In this document: positions 55,366-59,885 of the stretch, one piece after another
Layout: every line of letters begins with the position of its first letter
How positions within the stretch are numbered: the first letter of the stretch is position 1
Source of the DNA: Vicinamibacterales bacterium
Lineage (GTDB): Bacteria; Acidobacteriota; Vicinamibacteria; Vicinamibacterales; UBA8438
NCBI GenBank assembly: GCA_958296065.1
Contig: CATQHX010000066.1
Span: forward strand, 1-59,885
Length of the DNA: 59,885 nt
Reading direction: 5' to 3'
Translations under genes and position numbers: made by a program
The notes under the pieces: generated by a model
The model's database searches: none
Told to the model about the DNA's origin: nothing
The model's input: only the letters and a program-made list of their open reading frames with translations

Positions 55366-56367
55366 CGGACTTTCGCCCTTCTCATCCTGCCTCTGAATTG
55401 GTGTCGGCGGCGTGTTGTCGGCGTCTGGTCCGGCGTCTCCGCCAGGTGCTGTTGACAGTGGTGGCCAGCCTCCGCTGGCCCCAGCGCTTGGCGCCCGACT
55501 TGTGCGCTTTCGGGACCCCGGTTTTCGGCTCGGGTCGGTACTGGTTTACGCCTCCTGAACGGTGTCTTCGAGTGGACGCTGGTGGGTCCGTCTCGAGGGT
55601 TTACGCCGTGCCTGATTCTTCACGTTGACGTGGCCGCCGGCGCTGTCCGTCAGACTGTCGATGCGCGTGTTCTGAGCGTGCCGGCGGACGCCCGTTTCGT
55701 GTTGCGCCGGGGCGTACGCGAACCTTGCGGTTGACCGCGGCCGTGCGTCTCGGCCGACCGCTGGCCGGTCCTGTCTTCTGCTCTACGCGTGGGTGGTCCC
55801 TGCGACCGTCACCGTCTTGTCGATCGGCTTACGCCGTTGCGCCGGTCGCGGCGGTTTCCGGTTGACGCCGTGCTGGTGAAGTCCGCGGGTTGACGCCGTC
55901 GAGCGCGTGCTCCGCGGGTTTGACGTCCGTGTCGGGAATCTCACGGGAGCGGTCGACGCCGGTCGAATCCCGTCTTGGGGTGACTGTTTCAGCGTCCTAC
56001 TTCCAGTGCGGGGCCGGAGTGTGCCGGTGCCTGGCGGTTGCCGTCCGGCGCGTGTGCCGGGAGTGGTATTTCGGACTCCGACCTGCCGGGTGTGTACCCC
56101 GGGCGTTCCGGCTGCGACCCGCCGGTTCTCGGCCGCTCGTACTGTGGTACCTGGTCGCGTCGCGTGTGGGGCACGGCGCTCTCGTCGGTCCCGACTCCCG
56201 GCTCGTGCTCACCGTGGTCGCCGGTGCGGACGGGCGGGTCGACGCCCCCTGCATCGGCGCGGGCGCCGATCTCTCCCGCTTGCGTGTCTCGGCCGGCGTG
56301 GTCGCCGGGGATCGGCTGCGTGCGGTGTCGTCCTCGCTCTCGCGTCGTGCTGCTGTCGGCGACGGCG
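55366..56367. other. 1-kb non-coding interval with GGTT-type direct repeats
   Basis: No supported gene, although Arg/Val-rich frames run through on the plus strand. The word GGTT(T)(G/A)CGCC recurs in one orientation: GGTTTACGCC at 55543 and 55598, GGCTTACGCC at 55826, GGTTGACGCC at 55860 and 55888, GGTTTGACGTCC at 55917, plus weaker forms at 55623 and 55727. It lies downstream of the RHH genes and may be a second set of iterons or operators. Confidence 0.45.
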
Positions 56368-57582
56368 TCACGCTTTCTCGGGAGGTCTCCGTACTTCCCG
56401 GCGCCCGCGTGGGAGACGGCTGCTATCCGGGCTCGTGCACGACAAGACAAGCGCCTGCAACGCATTCATCCCCGTTTGCGCAGGACCGACTTCGATCGCG
56501 CCGCGGCGGCGGCTCCCTGCGCCGGTGCCGGTCCGGGGTTTGGCGGTGGCGGCTCGTCCCCTGGTTTTCACCTGTGTTCCCGTTCGACCGCCGGGGACGT
56601 CCGCCTGGTCGCTAGGCTGCCACGTCAGCTCGGGGACGTCAGCTCGGACTCGCGTGAGCCGCTCCGGCTCGATCCGCAGGACCACGCTGTCGCGTCCCGC
56701 CCATAGAGCGTCCACCGTCGTGTTCAGCACTGCGTGCTGGTCCCGCACCTGTGCCGTCAGGAACGCGTTGACGCCGTCCCGCTCCATGCCGGCCTGCAGC
56801 TCTTCGGCGCTCCCGTAGGTCCGCACCCTCGCGCCTTCCCGTGTCGCCGTCTCGATCTCGGCCACGCCGGCGTGCGTGCGAATCTCGAAGCTCTCGTACC
56901 TGGCGTCCTGGATCGCGTTTCCCGCGTACGCGGTCGGGTTGTCGAGGATCGGCTTGAGCCCGTCGGGCACACCTTCGAGTGCTGCCGTCTCCTTCGCGTA
57001 GGCGGCTTCCATCTCCTGGTAGACCTTCAGGATTGCCCGGACGTTCTCGTCGGGCAGGCCGTTGACTGCGATCTCGAGGGCTTCCGGATCGGCCACCCTG
57101 CATGCGGCGATATCCAGCAGGTCGCGGCCCGGCGCGGTCATCCCGCGTCCCTGGAGCTTTCCGCTCATGATCTGCGCCGTGCTCAGCACGAGTGCCGGCT
57201 CGCCGTCGACCACGGCGGCCCGTTCACCTACGGCCGGTGTCGGCTGTGCGAACGAGACGTCGACGTGGTTGTCCTCGTCGCGCTTGAACTCGATCCGCCG
57301 GAACGTGCTGTGCTCGATCCGGTAACCCCCGCAGGCTGCTGCCGCGCGGTCGAGGACCGTCCGGCCGTCCTCGGTGGTTTCCAGGTTCACGTGCACGTCG
57401 ATGGCGCGGCTCAGCCGGTGGTCCCACCTCGCGTTGAGGATGCTGCCCCCGCCGAGGCGCTCTCCTTCGCCGTTGCGTGTGTGCGGCTTGACGTGCTCGC
57501 GGAACGCGGGCCGCATGCGTGCGAGAATCTCCCTCGCCTGGCCTTTCGTGCGTAGCGTCTCCGGTGTCTTCCTGCTCGTCAT
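56368..57582 (-). CDS. AbiEii-like nucleotidyltransferase
   Basis: ATG 57582 overlaps the stop of the upstream gene (ATGA). Residues 40-70, ERLGGGSILNARWDHRLSRA IDVHVN, have the GG(S/T)...DxD/H core of the DNA polymerase beta superfamily. EFKRDEDNHVDVSF could supply the next acidic strand, and LVLSTAQIMSGKLQGRGMTA PGRDLLDIAA matches the conserved K...RDLxD block of AbiEii/type IV toxin-type NTases. The long C-terminal half (about 200-340) is helical, and the last 60 residues are Gly/Arg/Thr-rich. AbiEii proteins modify tRNA 3' ends or other targets and abort phage infection. His for the second catalytic Asp is odd. 405 residues. Confidence 0.55.
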   Translation of the reverse strand: MTSRKTPETLRTKGQAREILARMRPAFREHVKPHTRNGEGERLGGGSILNARWDHRLSRAIDVHVNLETTEDGRTVLDRAAAACGGYRIEHSTFRRIEFKRDEDNHVDVSFAQPTPAVGERAAVVDGEPALVLSTAQIMSGKLQGRGMTAPGRDLLDIAACRVADPEALEIAVNGLPDENVRAILKVYQEMEAAYAKETAALEGVPDGLKPILDNPTAYAGNAIQDARYESFEIRTHAGVAEIETATREGARVRTYGSAEELQAGMERDGVNAFLTAQVRDQHAVLNTTVDALWAGRDSVVLRIEPERLTRVRADVPELTWQPSDQADVPGGRTGTQVKTRGRAATAKPRTGTGAGSRRRGAIEVGPAQTGMNALQALVLSCTSPDSSRLPRGRREVRRPPEKA

Positions 57583-58064
57583 CGTTGCGCGAACCGATTG
57601 ATCCTCTCGGCTGCTGCTCCCGACGTCAGCCCTACCCGGTGCAGCGCCCGCACGAGCTGACGCCAGCTGTACGCCCCCTCGAGCCGTGCGTCGAGCTGCT
57701 CGGCCATGTCCGCTTCGTGGAACCAGGTCAGCAGGATGGCCGTCTCGCGATCGGTGCCCGAGGGTCGGTGGATCGCCTCGTGGAACTCGGCAGCGGTCGG
57801 CACCGTGCGCCAGCCGGCGCAGCTCATCCGCAAGCGACTCGTCACAGTGCGGCTGTGCGGTCCAGTCTCGTGGTCCCCGACCCGGTGCCCGCATCTTTCC
57901 CGCTCGGCGGCGCTTGCCGCCCGGTCGCTGAAGACCAGCGGCGGTCCCAGCGTGTCGGGTACGGCGTCGCGGTTGCGCTGTCGCAGCAGCTTCCACTGGC
58001 CCTGCCACTGCTCGGCGGCTTCTCGGTCCTTGCGCGGCTTGTTCCCCGGTCGTGAAGTTGACAC
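57579..58064 (-). CDS. Hypothetical partner of the nucleotidyltransferase, 161 aa
   Basis: GTG 58064 has AGGAG six bases upstream. MSTSRPGNKPRKDREAAEQW QGQWKLLRQRNRDAVPDTLG PPLVFSDRAASAAERERCG; then TAAEFHEAIHRPSGTDRETA ILLTWFHEADMAEQLDARLE GAYSWRQLVRALHRVGLTSG AAAERINRF. The second half is a compact helical domain, possibly HTH-like (VRALHRVGLTSGAAAERINR). The stop overlaps the NTase ATG, so the two are translationally coupled, as antitoxin-toxin pairs are. It is not recognisably AbiEi. The 58065-58357 stretch upstream holds no clear gene. Confidence 0.5.
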   Translation of the reverse strand: MSTSRPGNKPRKDREAAEQWQGQWKLLRQRNRDAVPDTLGPPLVFSDRAASAAERERCGHRVGDHETGPHSRTVTSRLRMSCAGWRTVPTAAEFHEAIHRPSGTDRETAILLTWFHEADMAEQLDARLEGAYSWRQLVRALHRVGLTSGAAAERINRFAQR

Positions 58065-58357
58065 CGTTCTCCTGCCGCTTCCGCGGTTGCCTGGCCGCTC
58101 GCGACGCTCCCTGCTCGTACGCTAGGTCGGCCCTGTGTTCGTCGTCAATCGGGTTGCTCGCCGGCAGCTCCTGCCGACCCCCCTCCGGATCAAGGAGCGG
58201 GAGCCGGTTGTTGTTCGGTTTCCGGGCGTTGCCGCAGGCCCGGGCAGCGCGGCGTACGCCCAGGGCGGATCCGCGTGCGTTGTCGTGTCCGCTGGTGCCG
58301 CCGCTCGCTCGTGCGGCTCTACGACGACTGTTGGTCCGACCGTGGCGTCGTGACGCT

Positions 58358-59334
58358 TCAGCTCCCGATGGCCTTCCACCCGCACTCCTCGTAGTTGAGG
58401 TTGCGGATTGCTCCCTCGACGGCCTCTTCGCCGGCGCCGTTGGCGAGCAGGCTCTCCCATGCCGGTGGCGGCCGATGCGACCGAGCACGTCGTTCCACTC
58501 CGACAGCCCGGCGTCGGTCGGGTCGATCAGTCCCACGCACGCGATGCACATCTGCATCGGCTCGTCGGCCCAGATTTCGTGCGTGATTCCTTCGATCGGC
58601 CTTGCGCTCCATCGCACGGCCGCGTGGGCGCCGCCGCGCATCGTCGTCACCCCCGCGTCGATCTGGCGTTGGAATCCCGGCTGGTCCTCCATCTGGACCT
58701 GGATGTCGATGGAGGCGGGCTGATACGGCGGGTCGCCGCTCAGCTGCACGCGCCCGCGGCCGCGAACGATGTTGATCCGCCGCTGCAGGTCGTTGAGCGC
58801 GTGTTCCCGCGCCTTGGCGCTGATCATCGCCTCGTCGGGGTTGAGCGACAGCCAGTTGGCGAGCGCGCGGCGCAGCGCCCTCGCGTGGTCTGCCAGCTTG
58901 ACCCGTTCGTCGATCGCGTGTTCGTCGAGCATGGTCAGCCGCAACGCGTTGTCGTTGGCGATCTCGAACAGCGTTCCCATCGCCGCGGCGAGCGTTGCGT
59001 GGTCGTTGTCTGGCATGCGGAACGCCGGCTTGAGCTCGAAGTGGGGCGGCGTCCGGTAGTTGTAGCCCGGCCCGCGGGCCTCGATCGTGGCGCCGGAGGG
59101 CGCCTGGCGAAGTCGGATACTCATCTGGGTTCCCTCGCGCTCCTTCGTCATCCACGAGACCTCGACTCCGGCCTCGCGCTTGGTGATCCCGATGTCGGCT
59201 CCCAGCAGCCGGCCTGCGATCTCGATCGGGCTGCGGTTGTGCCGTTTACCTTCACTCAGCTCCTGGCGTACTATCGCCATCGGCGTCTGCAGCAGCGTCA
59301 GCGGTGCGGGCCAGCGCGTGTCGGTGTTGGTCAT
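58358..59334 (-). pseudogene. Hypothetical protein, about 325 aa, frameshifted near the C-terminus
   Basis: ATG 59334. The frame is good for about 290 residues: LTLLQTPMAIVRQELSEGKR, IAGRLLGADIGITKREAGVE, ARGPGYNYRTPPHFELKPAF, RLTMLDEHAIDERVKLADHA, ALANWLSLNPDEAMISAKAR and ITHEIWADEPMQMCIACVGL. Near 58460 the frame breaks; the alternative frame supplies WESLLANGAGEEAVEGAIRN LNYEECGWKAIGS and stops at 58358. Family unknown. It follows the exonuclease gene by about 110 bases on the same strand, so both belong to one operon of the replicon. Confidence 0.55.
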
Positions 59335-59441
59335 GTCTGTGGTCGTTCCCCCGGGCGCGCCGCCGGCGCGCCCGGGCTTGTTCGCCGCGGCTGCGGCGCA
59401 CGGTTGTCGTGTGGGTTTCTTCCCGCCTGGCGGGGATCGCC

Positions 59442-59885
59442 CTAGAACGGGATGTCGTCCGGGCTGGACGCGGCGTCGGCTGCCGAGGCTGCGGCGGCGT
59501 CGGCGGCGGCCTTCTCGTCGCTCTCGCGCAGCAGCGCCCGGGCCACCCGCCGCGTGGACTCGGGGAAGTCCTTGCCGAGCATCCAGTCGAGGAACGACGG
59601 CTCGTCGGTGGCGACGGTTCCGCGGTAGGGGCCGAAGTTGAACACGACCCGTCCGCGGTCGCGACGGAACTTCCCGGCGACGTCCACCATGCCGTCGTTG
59701 GCCTCCTCGTGCAGCTCCTGGACCGTCTTGCCGTTCTGGAGCGCCGCGATCACCGCTACCGTGAGGTCGACGTCGTAGTCGGCGTTGTGCATGACCGTGT
59801 CCTCGGGCACGGGTCCCACGAACTTCGCGTACGCGTCCTCGAGGCGCCGCCGCTCGCGCTTCTGCCACAGCTTCAGCGCATCGAC
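59442..59885 (-). CDS. DnaQ-like 3'-5' exonuclease, C-terminal part (cut by window edge)
   Basis: The frame is open to the window edge: DALKLWQKRERRRLEDAYAK FVGPVPEDTVMHNADYDVDL TVAVIAALQ. This is the end of a DEDD exonuclease domain (HNADYDVDLT resembles the HDAxxDA third motif, with H displaced). RVVFNFGPYRGTVATDEPSF LDWMLGKDFPESTRRVARAL L is the appended module common in phage and plasmid exonucleases (FNFGKYRG...YLxWM). The tail ends AASSPDDIPF, which resembles an SSB-type acidic C-terminus and may bind the same partners. It trims 3' ends of DNA. The start lies outside the window. Confidence 0.7.
   Translation of the reverse strand, partial: VDALKLWQKRERRRLEDAYAKFVGPVPEDTVMHNADYDVDLTVAVIAALQNGKTVQELHEEANDGMVDVAGKFRRDRGRVVFNFGPYRGTVATDEPSFLDWMLGKDFPESTRRVARALLRESDEKAAADAAAASAADAASSPDDIPF

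Noticed and set aside
56368..59868. A single 1166-codon minus-strand gene
   Set aside because: It fuses out-of-frame stretches with three real genes; internal starts with ribosome sites and an ATGA overlap show separate genes.

Overview
This is a GC-rich bacterial window made almost entirely of accessory DNA. I see no rRNA, tRNA, CRISPR array or housekeeping operon. A bactofilin remnant, a secreted M48 metalloprotease, a Gly-rich-start lipoprotein, small two-Cys-pair proteins and an HTH/DUF6166-like protein suggest an environmental Gram-negative such as an Acidobacteriota-like lineage. That placement is inference and is weak. The window contains at least nine different mobile-element families or their remains, and many short accessory genes carry one-base frameshifts. 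The very long genes (hsdR and the two Lon-like proteases) are intact, so the frameshifts look mainly like real decay, although residual indel errors in the assembly cannot be excluded.

Layout. 0-9.3 kb: an IS91-type element end (integrase plus transposase start), remnants of a tyrosine recombinase and a Tn3 transposase, then an island of small genes (HU remnant, broken bactofilin, zinc-ribbon and DUF6166-like paralogues, lytic transglycosylase, second broken integrase). 9.3-14.6 kb: a secreted HNH/excalibur nuclease and a complete IS21 element with a 5-bp target duplication, flanked by two imperfect copies of a long non-coding repeat. 14.7-19.4 kb: the calmest part, with a lipoprotein, a small membrane protein, the M48 protease and an XRE regulator. 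19.4-23.1 kb: a 1223-residue Lon with two complete AAA+ modules. 25.2-32.3 kb: a complete type I restriction-modification operon, hsdR-hsdS-X-hsdM, in which X is a PrrC-like ABC-ATPase with an R-x3-E...H signature of anticodon nucleases. 32.3-38.3 kb: ISL3, second hsdR, IS630 and group II intron remnants, an intact IS110 and a small basic coiled-coil gene. 39.3-43.5 kb: a second Lon relative of 1407 residues with three tandem AAA+ modules, two of them degenerate. 44.2-48.6 kb: a three-gene HNH/phage-type operon and a second IS21 element. 48.6-59.9 kb: plasmid- or ICE-like DNA (ssb, GNAT, two ribbon-helix-helix proteins beside a repeat-rich AT-richer non-coding region, an AbiEii-like nucleotidyltransferase operon, a DnaQ-like exonuclease), interrupted by a complete IS630.

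How it fits together. The restriction operon with its predicted suicide RNase is a layered anti-phage unit: the R-M enzyme cuts foreign DNA, and the ATPase/RNase would fire when R-M is inhibited. The two multi-module Lon proteases bracket this unit on the opposite strand. Their unusual tandem AAA+ architecture is the most novel feature I see. A link between them and defence is only positional. The right-hand 11 kb has the parts list of a replicon or conjugative-element control region.
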